Assembly: GCA_030549335.1 (NCBI GenBank)
Contig: CM060188.1
Location: 17,921,501-17,985,500 of the forward strand
DNA length: 64,000 nt
Reading direction: 5' to 3'
Source: Pontederia crassipes
Lineage: Eukaryota; Streptophyta; Magnoliopsida; Commelinales; Pontederiaceae
Part shown: in pieces, positions 12,216 to 25,100 of the stretch
Numbering within the stretch: position 1 is the stretch's first letter
Layout: the number at the start of each line of letters is the position of its first letter
Made by a program: the position numbers and the translations under genes
The notes under the pieces: generated by a model
The model's input: the letters and a program-made list of their open reading frames with translations, nothing else
The model's database searches: none
Told to the model about the DNA's origin: nothing

Positions 12216-15200
12216 GGACACCGAGAAGGGTCTCCGATGTGGGTTGTCACCTCACGCTCAGGGACATACACTAGAATTAAAGAAAGTTTACTTGTATTAA
12301 ATATGATAGAATATAATATACATCTGATCCTCGAAAAATACTAGTGAATTTCTCCCAATGTACCATAGATACGGAAGTCTTATTACAAAATGGGAAATGT
12401 AAAAGACGTTACCGTACGGGTAACGCCACATAACTTGGTCATTCATAAGGATGACCTTATAATATAAATGCTGTAAGGACGGATAACACGGTACTCCACA
12501 ATATTACACAGTGCGACGCGACTACATGTATTTCATGATTCGGCGCTGAGCGATCAAGAAATTTAAGTTGAACGATACTGGTGCCGCGAAACTTCGCGCG
12601 TTGTATCACGAAAAAATGCCCCGTGACACGTGCATAACACACCCATTTTACCTATATACATTGCATTAGTATTCTTGGATTTATAGTTATACAAATTGTG
12701 TTTCGATGTCAGGTTAAAACTAACCCCTATTTTAAATAAATTTTGGCTAATAAAAGCACTCTTTGAATGAGCCCTACCAAAATTTAAATTATGATTAATA
12801 CTCACATTTCCTTAAAATACGAGAATTTGAGTTTTCAAGGGAGGCAAAAATTGAATCTAATTTATAGTGTGTTCGACTAGAACTTATTCATCTAAATAAA
12901 TATTTAATTCCTCATCATTACAATTTTCATCCAAAATCAAATCAAAATATTTTTGTCTAATCGATTAATTTTCAAGAACTTAATTTCTTACATCCAAACA
13001 CAACACAAATGTATTATTTTTTTATGTGAGAGCTTATGTTCTCATTAGTTAAGAACTAATGGATTAGATCTTAAAGTTCATATTTGGATGAAAAATGCAA
13101 TGATAAAGATTTAAAATTTTGATTTGATAGATAAGTTTTAGTGGATGTTCAAATAAAAAGTTAGAAATAAGAATATAATTTTTTGTTACATGAGGTATAA
13201 AATATAATATATAAAATAATATGTATCTATTTATTTAAAACAATAATTACTATAATATAGAAATATTATATGTAATTATTAATTTGAAAATTATTGAAAA
13301 ATAAGTTATATCGTACTATATTAATATTAATTTAGATTAATTTTTTACATGTTATTAATATTATAATTTATGTAAAAAATATAATTTATTATTTTATGAG
13401 TTATAAAATTGTAAGTAAATAAAAATATTATCAATTTATTATTTAACATATATAAATATCATATATATTGTTTTCCTAAAAATAATTGTAATTTTTAATC
13501 AGTAAATTTTATTTGAATACAATAGCATTTAAATTATTTTTATCATAGAATTTATTTAATTTTATTGTGCTATAATATTAAGGTTGTGTTTGGTTGCGGA
13601 CAGGGCGAGAACCCTGTCTTTTATCCATCCGATTTCGTTAACTGGAACGAGGTCATCATGTGACCTGATTTCATGTAATCGGGGCACTGTAACATATATT
13701 TTATTTTATGTATTAGCTTGACACGACATTTTTCCTCATTTTTAATTCATTTTTTCTTTTCCTTTTCTCTCGCACCATATCCTTTAAAAAAGTAAATAAT
13801 TTAATAAATATAAAATATTCATACTAATAGATTAATATAATATTATTGAATACTTATTATTTAATTTAAAATTTTTAATTTTCATTAAGTATAAAATTTT
13901 TCATATTTAAATAATATATTTTTGTACAATTTGTTTCTTGAAAAATTTTAGTTTTTATTTTTATTAATAATAAAATTATATTTTTTCAAAACTCACCAAA
14001 AATTAATCCATCACATAAAATTTTTCTTTCACATCAACTCCATAATTCCTCATCTTCCACTCCAAGTAATATGTCATTTCAACTATTTACCGAAAACTTG
14101 GGAGAAATCACGATTTCGTTTCCAAACGTCGTTAAGTAAATTATGTATATGTGAATTAAAAAACACTTGTTTATTACATCTAATCAATTTATTTTATAAG
14201 TTTTATAATAATATATTAATAAATAAATAACTATATATATGAACTATAATGGTAAATATTAACTAATAATATTTTACTATACTAAGATACTAATTATATA
14301 TACTATATCTATATAATATATAGTATAAAACATATAATACATTATTAAATATAATTAGTAGGTAAAAAAGTAACTTGTTATCACTGACAATAACTTTTTT
14401 TTTTTGAGAACTTTCACGTTTTGATCAGAATATTTCTTCTTGTTAAGCTTTTTCTTTTCTCTTATTTAACAAAATTTGAGCAAATTCTGTCTAAATTCTA
14501 GCATCCAAATATTGTGATGATGCTCTGGATGTTAGATTTTATGTTCTTATTAGTTATTGAGAATAAATCGATTAAATAAAAATTTTTAAACATGATGTTT
14601 GAATGAAAAATATAATGATGAAAATTTAAAAATTGATTTGATAGACAAGTTTTATTGGCTGTTTAGATAAAAAGTAAGAACTAAAGAGATAAATTATTAT
14701 TGTATGAAATTTTATTAAAACTCTAGATTTTATTGAAAAATAAGCTGTGGCACAATATATTAATATTAATTTTGGTTCAAAATTTCTTTTATAAGTATTT
14801 AATATTGTAGTTAACGTAAATAGTATCTTAATGCGATCCTAATATATTTTAATACATTATTATTTAAACATAATTACATCATATATACGCATATATGTTG
14901 AATTCATTTAAAAATTATGCAATTAATATTATAATATTATATATAATTATATTATACATTATTATAGTTGGTTTTGTCATGTGGTTCCCCAAAATTTGAT
15001 ATTAGTACTTTTATTTTCTTTATTTAACCTAAAGCAAGCCCTTGTTTTGGTCAATTTTTTTAATTTTCTCCAAGAAATTTTTTTATTTATTTGATCTAAG
15101 CAAAATTCTTATTTTAATGTATAGAGAAATGGAATTTACATTTCTTAGTTCGTATTAATTTATTTTTCAGATATATTTGTTATCTAATATTCGATATTAG

Positions 15201-15445
15201 TGAACTTCTAGTTAAGAGATTTATTATAAAATTAGATTGAACATATTTAGAGTATAATATTCGGGGACATAATAAATTTAATCATAACATATTTATGTAA
15301 TATTAATCTAATTATGATTCCTAATTCCATTAGGATTTTATTTTTCTTATTAGTTCGTATATCTTATATAATGGTACCTTTGTTTACTTTATATTAAGTC
15401 TCGCCTAAACTAATCCTCTCCGCTCTCCGCTTTTAGCAATTGATC

Positions 15446-16410
15446 ATAGCGACGTCGACGGCTTCCTCTCCACTGCTGCCAACACCCGGCCGTTCCATTG
15501 GAGAAACATCCGGTACCGCATCACGGCCATATCCATATGTGGCGGGGTCGTCTCCGTCTCGGAGGACGAACGCCGGCGAACAGCAATTGCAGGTGGCAGC
15601 GGGATTCGTGTTGGCCCATGACTAATGTTTCTCACACGACTTAAGTGAGCATGCAAAGTGGGCTCTCATACTATTTTATAACATTCTCGACCCAATCAAG
15701 ATATTATTCGCTCTGGGCTTATTGGTCCACACGAATTTAAAACGCGTCTTGATAAATTAAGGAGGTAGCTATATATAATCTCATGACCAACTTAGTATTT
15801 TACCCATGTGGAACTATTTGATGAGATCATCTTAGTTCTTTAGACCTCAGGTCGTTACATTAACTATAGGTGGCGGTCAACGTGGTTACGCTCAGCCTGA
15901 CGCCACCGCGATCTTCAATCCGCAGGCATGATAGCCAGGTCAACTACGCCGACTTCCCTCTGTGCTCAACTGATCGGCTTCCGGGACTTGGTCCCCAATT
16001 CCCTCCTCAATCGTCCTGATCTGGACGACGGCTACGCCGACTTTTTGGTCAACATCGTCGGTCACTTCGCGTGCACTCACCAACTCCCGTACACTGGGAC
16101 TCTCCGCACGCTCTGGATGCAGCTCAGCATCGACGTCGTCATCATCGAGACGGAGACGGGTCCTCCTCCGCTACCTACGCCGAGACCGCAACTCGAGAAG
16201 ATTATCTACAACCAGGGAGTAGAATCGGCGGAGTTGAGCGAGACGGCATGCCCGATATGTCTGCAGGACTTTCAAGCCGGCTAAGAACTAGGGAAGACGA
16301 TGTGTGGCCATCCCTTTCATCCTCACTGCCTCGGCAAATGGTTGGAGCAGAATCCCGTCTGCCCTCTTTGCCGGTCTCGGGTTCTCCGGACCGATGCAGC
16401 TGACGATTAG
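15446..16410 (+). pseudogene. RING-H2 gene copy, disabled
   Basis: This aligns throughout with the intact gene at 4252-4956. The start codon has become ATA at 15446-15448 and a 12-bp stretch just after it is missing. A 270-bp insertion splits the coding region at 15598-15867. There is one extra base near 15965, and a TAA replaces a glutamate codon at 16282-16284, ahead of most of the RING domain. The zinc-binding residues downstream (CGHPFHPHC, CPLC) are still encoded. With four independent lesions it is very unlikely to make the full protein. The lesions postdate the duplication, since copy 1 lacks them all. Confidence 0.88.
15598..15867. repeat. 270-bp insertion flanked by a 7-bp direct repeat
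   Basis: Compared with copy 1, this block is extra and is flanked by AGGTGGC at 15591-15597 and again at 15868-15874, as expected of a target-site duplication. On the minus strand its main part reads TGTAACGACCTGAGG... and ends near ...ATTAGTCA, which resembles a small non-coding LTR-like repeat common in plant genomes. However, the TG/CA limits (about 15619-15859) do not coincide with the duplicated target, so the class stays uncertain. The ends also match splice signals: GT at 15593 and AG at 15868-15869. Confidence 0.65.
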
Positions 16411-16835
16411 CTTGTACGCACGGCACAGCTCCTCGCCACAACGATTTGCTTTTGTTCTTTCAAGAAGTAGGGCATTGTTTTTGTTTTCAATTTGTTGGCC
16501 GAAAAGTCATCTCATAACGTCCATGATTAAAATGTAATTATTTAGTAAGGGGTTATGTCATAACCTGCATGTTTTTTCCGTCCTCGCACATGGCAATTCA
16601 ATTAAGAGATGATTATATACACGGTTGATGTTGTAATTAAGTTCTTTGTGCATGTGTTTAGTTAACTGAGTGTTTCTACCGTTCTATTATACATATACAT
16701 TAAAATTTATGTATACATGAGAATTATATCGATCAACACGCTTATTTAGTAAATATATACTATAACGGAAAATTCTCCGCTACTGCCTCGGAGTCTGAAC
16801 TGTGTGTGAGTCCCAGTGTGACTTATCACTAGAGT

Positions 16836-16984
16836 AATGCTATATCCTCCTAAATTAGGAGGATATAGTCTCCTAATTGTCTCTTAATGACAAGGGGCAA
16901 ATTCATTAATTAGTAGGGGTATTTAAAAAATGTGAGTGTTAGGAGGATTATTAGGTTAAAGTTTTAGGAGGATATATCATTTTT
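16836..16984. repeat. MITE-like element with tatatcctcctaa termini (copy A)
   Basis: This block of about 150 bp begins aatgctatatcctcctaa and ends ttaggaggatatatcattttt, so its ends are inverted repeats of each other. The interior phrase aatgtgagtgttaggaggatt recurs in the copy at 52083-52231. No coding capacity is present. A related, more diverged stretch lies near 43981-44130. Confidence 0.6.
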
Positions 16985-18777
16985 GCTTATCAATATCATC
17001 CTCTATGTTGTACACTTTTTTTAAGCAAACAACTTTTATTGACAATATATAAATATGTATTCATACTTTGTGTCTCGTTGAAAAAGTTGTTTATTAAGTC
17101 ATTCTGAAGGATTAAGAATCTTTTTATATATTTTCGCCTTATTCTGAAGGACTAAGATTGATTTAAATCCATCAACATCCCTATCTTCCCTTCTTACATA
17201 ATAATTAAAAGTTTTTTTTTCAATAAGCAAAGCTTGACTGACTATTTAGCTTACATGTGCTATTATATAGTTACTGAGGTATGAGCTAATAGATTATAGG
17301 GGTGAGGAATTATCCGTTCGGTTAATTAACCGACCGAATAATTTAGTTAGTTAACTGAATCGACTAAAAAATTTTTAACTATTATTTGGATAAAAAAATC
17401 GATTCAGTTCGGTGAATTCATCATTTTAATCAAATATAAAAAGTGAAAAAATTATTATTATAAAAGTCACAAAATATTTAAATATATTAAAGTAAAAATT
17501 AAATATGATTTCAAAATAAAAGGTAAGAATAAATTTTAACAAGGCAATTAGATACATATTATTAAATTATTAGGATACAAATGGAATTAAACAAAAAAAT
17601 ATAAATCCATATACATGCAATAATTTTTTTACAACAAAATACTATAAAAAATACATAAAGTTTAAATATCGATTAATTCAATTTTTAACCAATTTTTTTA
17701 TTAATTATCCAACCGATCGATTAGATTCGGTTAACAAATTTATTATCCATTCACTTGACTGAAATTGAATCAGATAATTCGGCTCGGTTGATCGGTTAAA
17801 AATTCGATCGATTAGTCACAATTTCTCTTTAGCTTTTCGGAAAATTTCAAACAAACAATTTCAATGAAATATTTCAATTTCTTATTTTACTATGTTCGAA
17901 GACACGAGAGTAAAAGTATTATTTCAAAAATTTTGCCTAAACTTGTTTCACTTGCATATCATAAGGGATTCGAGCGATTGCTTGAAATCCAATATCGGGA
18001 AGCACAACTTGCGAAACATCAATAGATTCTTTCACAATGGACTCTGATAAGTGATATTTCGAGTAAGTGTTTACAGAATTTTCTTCCGTCCGAAGAAATT
18101 ATTCCTCGAAATAATGAGTTGCCCATTCCAAAAGAATAATTAACCGTGCTCAGCCCTATTACAGTACATAAGTAAACCTAAGTTGCGACTTATGAGCTAA
18201 TAATAACTGAGGTATGAGCTAATATATTACATAAGCAAATTTGAGGTACAAACTAATAGCTTCCATTCAATTGTTCAAACGCCAATTTGATCACATATGT
18301 TAATAATACCTAACTTGAGAGGATAACCTATTCAAAAAAAAAATTGTTGCTGATTAGATTTTTTAAGAAGTAAAATGTTGCTGATTAGATTTTTTAAGAA
18401 GTAAGGTAATCAAACAGGTAACAAGTTAACTTATTAATGAATATGATAATTAGATTATATACCTTCATAAAAATATTTTCCAATTACTTTGCTACATGTT
18501 TTACTTTATCGTTACTAAGGGGGACATAACTTTTTTCCCACGAAATTGGACTGCGGCAATTGGGTCAAAAGCCTCGTGCAAAATTAAAGAATTGATCTAC
18601 GTATATAAATTAATGTATTCAGCGTCTTCAATCAAATTTAATTAGTACATAATTTGAATTAGCATGAATGATACTAAGTATACGTACTTATTAATAAAAC
18701 TCAAATCTCAAATTGTGAATCCTCACATTACAGTAAATATATTTTTCACCAATATTAGTTAATTGTTCTTATTTTAC
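16985..18777. other. AT-rich intergenic DNA with a possible hAT-like remnant
   Basis: No gene is supported here. Between about 17298 and 17815 a block starts taggggtgaggaattatcc and is rich in inverted cggttaa/ttaaccg phrases (ggttaattaaccgaccg near its left end, gatcggttaaaaattcg near its right). That look is typical of degenerate non-autonomous hAT-like elements with TAGGGGTG ends. I could not match both termini or find a target duplication, so the element call is weak. Confidence 0.35.

Positions 18778-18831
<54 letters not shown>
18778..18831. repeat. Microsatellite (ATA)n, about 18 units
   Basis: An uninterrupted trinucleotide run of about 54 bp lies some 160 bp upstream of the G-box pair of the CLT-type gene. 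Confidence 0.95.
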
Positions 18832-18993
18832 GGAAGAAGTGGAGAAATAGAAAACAAAAGCCGCACCCTTTCGCTTTTCCCAATGCGGCAACTCCACCAC
18901 GCATTTCAATCCTCCACAAAACGGAATCCTGATTTCGTTACTCGCACCCTTTCTTCAGTGAATTGCCGAATAACTCATCAACTCTAAGCTCGC

Positions 18994-19034
18994 CACGTGC
19001 CCTTTTAGACACGTGTCTCTTTTACATTATAAAA
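18994..19034 (+). promoter_or_regulatory. Core promoter of the CLT-type gene: two G-boxes and a TATA box
   Basis: Two CACGTG G-boxes lie at 18994-18999 and 19010-19015, the second inside the palindrome GACACGTGTC. A TATAAAA lies at 19028-19034, 130 bp before the start codon at 19164. G-boxes bind bZIP and bHLH factors involved in light, ABA and stress responses; that is family knowledge, while the assignment to this gene rests on position. If transcription starts about 30 bp after the TATA box, the small ATG frame at 19054-19077 would straddle or precede the 5' end. Confidence 0.5.
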
Positions 19035-19163
19035 CTGTCCTCTTCCCTGTTCTATGCCGAACATTAAACACAGATAGCTGCTGCGTGTGTTGGGTTCTTC
19101 CGAACCGACTATAATAGTTACAAGTACCCGACCACCCCCCCTCGGTTCTTCCCAACCGTCGGC

Positions 19164-22100
19164 ATGTCGTCGTGCTATCGCCGGATCCCCGACTTCCCGA
19201 TCTCCTTGCAGCGCGATCGCTGCCTCCGGTGGAGAGTTCCCCGCGCGATCGCCGTTGTCGCGCCCGCGGATGGGATCTCCCTCGCCCGCGGGGCCGCTAC
19301 GGACGCCGGGAGGGGATCGACCTGGGTTCTCGAGCCGGCAGGCCTCGCCGCTCGGCCGGAGGGGCGGCGACGGAGGCCGTGCGCGTCGCCGCTGGTTGCC
19401 GAGTGCGCGGCGGAATGGGTGGAGCCGAATGGCGCGGTGGAGGATCAGGTGGACAGGCCGGAGGAGAAGAGCAGGAGGAAGGCGGAGGTGCTGGTCGCGG
19501 CGGCGGCGACGGTGGTGCTGGGCACCGCGAACCGCGTGCTCTACAAGCTCGCGCTCGTGCCTCTCAGGGATTACCCCTTCTTCCTCGCGCAGCTCGCGAC
19601 GTTCGGGTGCGTCTACCCGCCTCCATCGATCTGGTTGCTATTTTTTCTATCTTTGATCACGTTTTTTCCTATAGCTTTTTTTCATCTTCTCACAAACTCC
19701 TACGGCTTTCATCTGCTATGATTTCGCCATATGCATTTCGCCTCAAGATTAGTAGTAGCGTTATTGTTGTCGCTTTATTAAATACTATTTATTATAAAAA
19801 GTAAATAACGTCGAATCTTATTTATTGAAGAAAAGTTAGATACCCTGTTCTTGTCTCCATATTACATTTGTTATTGCCGATCTTATTAGCGTTTTTTTAA
19901 TTGTTAGCGTTTAATGAGGCCACAAATTCCCTTTTGAGCGGTTGTGATCGTGGGGCCGGCTCCAAGATTCGTGCGACGCAGGGGATGACATCGTTTAAGG
20001 GAGTGTTACGGGGCAAGGAAATACGGCACATGCGCGGCTGGTCCCGTGGGTTTCCTTTTTCTTCTTTTTATTGGGTAAAAGCTTCTTCCTTTTAGCGATG
20101 TTGACAGGCCGGACATTGAGAGCGTCACGCGTCACCTCATTGGCTTTGTCGGCTTCCCTAGTTGGTTTGTCGCTTCGCTCGTGGAGCCCAAATCTCAGTA
20201 GTGGGTGCTTTATTAGGGTCAGCGCAACCATTTTGGACGAACAAAGAATTTGCTAATTCAATTATAAAATTCTACCCGGTCACAAACTAGATCCGTGTAC
20301 ACTTCTTAAAAGAGACATTTTATTTGATTGGTGGTTTAAAGAATTCAATACAAATAGTTCTGGCTTCTCGGACTAGTCTGAAAATATTTGTTAAAAATGA
20401 AATATACTGAACGGGGGTTACTCCAGTCAACTGTTTGACGACGGAATTGCTGAAGCCTGAAGGTAACGACATTCCTTTTGTCGATTTAGAAATTGGGTTG
20501 CCGATTTAACTTGCTCTGTTGAAGATGAGTAAATTAGCAAATCAGTTAACTATAGAATGAGTTCATTTTCCTACAAAGCACCTCTTATATGGCGAGCAGC
20601 ATCTCGGTCGTGCAATATAAAGTCCATGGCAAAGTTAGTTGGAAATCTAGAATGATCTTGAGGCGTTGTATATTCCTCAAAAGTTAAATGTTTCGTGAAA
20701 CATGGACTATTTTTGTACTTAAGGTTTGTCAATTCTGCAACTGCAATGGTCTAAAAGGTTCCTTCTTTTTGGGGATATGTTAAAGGCACATACATCATAG
20801 TTTTCCTACACAGCAAAACGAACAATTTGGGTGTGGTTCGTTGTTAGCTTCCTGGTGTATGAGCCTTAACCTAAAAGACTCCTTGAATCTTATAGTAGGT
20901 GATGCGTTTATGACTTTTAGTGGCATGGAAAAGCAATTCTATGCACCTTGTTCAGATGATAAGATAATTTGCAAAAAAATAAAATAAAATATGCCAATCT
21001 ATGGAATGGGGGAGGGGAAAAAGAGAAAGGCCAAAGAAGATATAATAGGAATAGGAAAAGATGTTGCAATGTTGAATTGTTAGGAGGATCCACTGTGAAT
21101 ATGACTGTTTTTCTGATTAGATTAATTCTATAGAAGTGTTAGTTTCATGGTATGGATGTATCCTGTTAACCTCAGTTCCACATTGGTGGCTACAAATAGT
21201 TAATGGCCTGCTGTGAACTAGAACTCAGCTCAACTAAGGTTTTGTTTTTAATGTGTCCACTAGTATTCATTTATTAATACAAGAGTAATTCGATTTGAGA
21301 AGAAGAGCATTCGTCCATCCTCTCTCTCAAAAAAATGAGCATTCGTCCAAATGATGTCTTTGTCAAGGCCCATACTAATCAACTTAGACCATTTTTGTCA
21401 ACATCCGTTGATCTCTAGGCATTTTACACTGAGAAATACTTTAATTATAATCCATCATGTGTCATACCAGAGGTAGCATCCTGAACACTTGCAATAGAAA
21501 GTTTGTCATCAAATTTTGTAGCACCACAGTGGGAGAGAATAAAAATTGTATGCTACGGCCCTTGAGTTCATTAAACTTCTTGATACCAGATTTAATGACA
21601 AAAAAAATGTAGCCCTTATAATAATAAAGAGGTATGAGGACTTACATTTGAGATAGAGGTACGTTAGGCAAACAGTGACATGAAAAACCCATTAGGAAAA
21701 ACCCAAAAATCTATTCTATAGGAGAATTAGATTTTCCTACAGTTATGGTTCTTTGGTGGATTAAATATGAACCTAAGTCAGGATTTTTCATAGCTTCTAG
21801 GCATAATTTTCCCGAGGCTTAAATACTGATCAAAGTTAATAAGCACCACAATAGTTGAAGCTGCTATGTTGAAAGAGTCATGTGGAAGTTTTACTAATTA
21901 GACAAACAAGGATGTGATGTTGTAAACTCCCTTTGAATAGATATCTTAATTGGTTAAACTTCCATTGTCATAGCCGAAAACAAAAAATTGGATGCTAAAT
22001 TATGTCACCTGAAAAATAAATAATATAATATGTGAGATAATCATGCAGAGAGGATTATCTTATGCGAACTGCATCTTTCGAATAACAAGATTGTGGTATT

Positions 22101-25100
22101 TCCTTTATTTTTATTTTATATAGCAACACTCGGCTAACTTTTTTTTCCCAATTCAACAGATATGTGTTGGTTTACTTCTCTATTCTTTACATTCGGTATC
22201 ATGCTGGCATTGTTACAAATGAAATGCTTTCTCTTCCCAAAACTGCTTTTATGGCTGTTGGACTGTTGGAGGCACTTGGAGCAGCATCAGGAATGGCAGC
22301 TGGAGGTAATGGTATTGTATGATTCTTCGTGTTCTATCACAAATTGTACCAAGAGATCCAAATTCAACATTTGATGGCTTTGAACAATTATGTGTTTGTA
22401 TCATACTTATCGATGTGGTTTGTTTGCCTTTGCTAGAGTAGCTGTTCTATCAGGTGCATCCATTCCAATATTATCTCAGGTATCTGAATAAATGGCATCT
22501 GACTAGAAGAAATTGTCCAATTTCTATAACTTCTTAGTAATTTCTATTGCAGACATTTCTCGTTTGGCAGCTCCTCTTATCAACTATATTTCTTGGTAGA
22601 AGATATCGATTGAACCAGTTGCTAGGGTGCTGTCTTGTGACTATTGGAGTAGTAATTACTGTTGCTAGGTATTTTCCATTGCACGTCCAGTTAATGTTGG
22701 GATATCTTTTTCTTGGTTGAATTGCTTAAAGGTTAATTGGTCTTGTCATATATTTTCCGTCATTAGTCCAAGTGTCTTGTTCCTCATTCTCAACTAGTGA
22801 CCTACCATCATCATCAAAACCTTCATTGTCTTTTACCCTCAATTTTAATTCAAAAACCCTTCTCAAAAAAATTCTAATTCAAAATCCCTGGTATTGTGTT
22901 TCTGCTTTAAATCCATGCGTCAAAGTCCCCAAGCTCAGATGAATCAGTTAACCATATCATCATGAGGCATGATCTTCGATGTACAAACCTAACGTTTTGT
23001 CTCTGGTGGTTGAAGCTATTGAGTTACTCAAAACTGAAGTTTGAGTGGCATCATTTTCTGAACCCTCGTTGTCTGCTACCCTCAAAATTGTAGTACAAAA
23101 CGCCAGGTGTTGTGTTTCTGCATTAAATCCATGCTGCAACATCCCCAAGATCAGAAGAATGGAGAACCTCATTCTCATGAGGCATGATTTTCAGTATCGG
23201 AGCCATTGAGATGGCTCTGCTTCCATAGTCGCCCAAGAGTGATTGATATGGCGAAGAGCAATAGTGGACTCTCAATGAAGGATCCACTGCCAACGTGTTT
23301 TCCTGCTGTTTGAATGTCAAAAAGTAATATTATTATGACTTAAGTTTTGTTGGATAAATTATATGAATTCCACTTGTTTTGTCTTGTGCAGTGGGTTTGG
23401 TGCAAGTTTATCAATAAAAGGTGCCGGAACGTTTTGGCCACTTGTTATGATAACCTCTTTTTTATTTCAAGCTGCTGACGCGGTTTTAAAGGTACTCATG
23501 CTTGGTAAAATGAATATGACAAATTCATTAATGAGGTGATTTTTGTACTAATGCGGCTAAAATTGTGTAGGAGGTCATATTTTTAGATGCTTCCAAGAAA
23601 CTAAAGGTATGACTATCGAGACATTTGAACAACCTTTTTAGTGTCTGAAAAGCTTCTTTGTGTACATGGTCATTTTTGGATGCTATTTATATTGAATTAT
23701 TGATAGTTATTTTACAATGGAAGTAGCTTCTTTGATATGAACTACTGATTCATATACACATCTACTCCAGGGAGGATCAGTTGATCTGTTTGTTGTGAAC
23801 TCATTTGGATCCGCTTTCCAAGTAAGAAAAAGTAGAGTCACCTGTAACGACTTTTTATGATGAATGGACTCGATCTACATGATTTAACTAATATCATTTT
23901 TCTTTAAATAATAAAATTGCAGGCCCTCTTCATATGCCTTTTAATGCCATTTTTATCAAAATTATGGGGTGTTCCATTTGGTCAACTGCCAATGTATGTC
24001 AAAGATGGAGCTGCCTGCTTTTTAAATATAGGAACGTTATCAAGTGGTATGACATGATGAAAGATCTTGTTATTTTAGATTCAGTATTTTTTTAAAATTC
24101 GCTCATTAATTTTTAGTATTTTTTCCTGCATTTGTGCATTTCATGCCTTCCTGTGCATTATATATATATTGTAAGAAATCTGTTATGTATAGTACACATG
24201 CCATGCCAGTCTGTCTCCAAAAAAACAACGATTTTATCGTCACAATTAATAATGTTGTTATTGCAGAACCTCAAAACTTCCCAAAAAAAAATTTCCTTTG
24301 AAATCTGCTTTTTTATGAGAATAAAATAAAGATTCTTTTGACATTTTTTGCAGGCTGTGATGGTGCACCACTGCTACCATTACTTTTTGTGCTGGTTAAC
24401 ATGGCATTTAACATTTCATTGTTACACCTTTTGAAAATATCTTCAGCAGTAATCTCTTGCCTGGCGTCCACTTTCTCAGGTACTTTCAATGCAACCAATT
24501 TATTCGTTTTGTCTCCCTGTCACTTTGTCTTTTTTTTAATTTTCAAATTAAGCCGGAAAGAATTGGTTGCTGAGTGTGTTAGTAACTTTACTTTGCTCTA
24601 TGTTCAAGTGTTTGAGAGAAGCATGGCTGCTGGAAATCGTTAACTGTGCATGTATGTTCATGCATACAAGAATAGCTAACCTTTTCCCATGTCATATAGT
24701 AGAACGCATACTTATATCTGATACTTGAGCCAAGTCAGTATAATGAGCGCAAAATTAAGTCAATATATATTGACACATCAATTGAAGAAATCTAGATGAC
24801 ATTTTAATTGATTTTCTTTTCTTTAATAAATTATGTTTTTCCCCCATAGAAGCTATGAGATGCTCAACTTTTGGCACAAGTTCGACTTTCGAAACAGAGA
24901 TAAAGTGACATCTTGCGAGTGCCATTAACATAATGTGCTACCCTACAGTGCGGTGATATCCAATCAAATGCAGTGCATGATAAATCACATCACCTAGCTA
25001 CCAATCTAACATGGGAAATTTCAAAATCTAGCTGTTTCCGTTAAAGACCCAATCACTTTTTGTTAAAGCGGTGAGAACTAAAATGCTTGTGCATTTTCAA

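Larger units (their letters stand above)
12216..16765. repeat. Segmental duplication, copy 2 (RING gene is a pseudogene here)
   Basis: This is the second copy of the segment at 1107-5840, in direct orientation. It has its own indels, for example about 180 bp near 13500-13680 that is missing from copy 1, and about 25 extra bases just upstream of the gene near 15370-15400. The AT-rich 12.2-15.4 kb part carries no gene I can support. Confidence 0.85.

Noticed and set aside
15619-15859. Solo LTR bounded by TG and CA inside the RING pseudogene insertion
   Set aside because: The bases directly outside these limits (gccca and ttaac) do not match, while the 7-bp repeat lies further out, so a clean solo LTR is not supported.
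19087-19804. Two other open frames over CLT exon 1
   Set aside because: Only the frame starting at 19164 splices into the transporter exons with correct phase.
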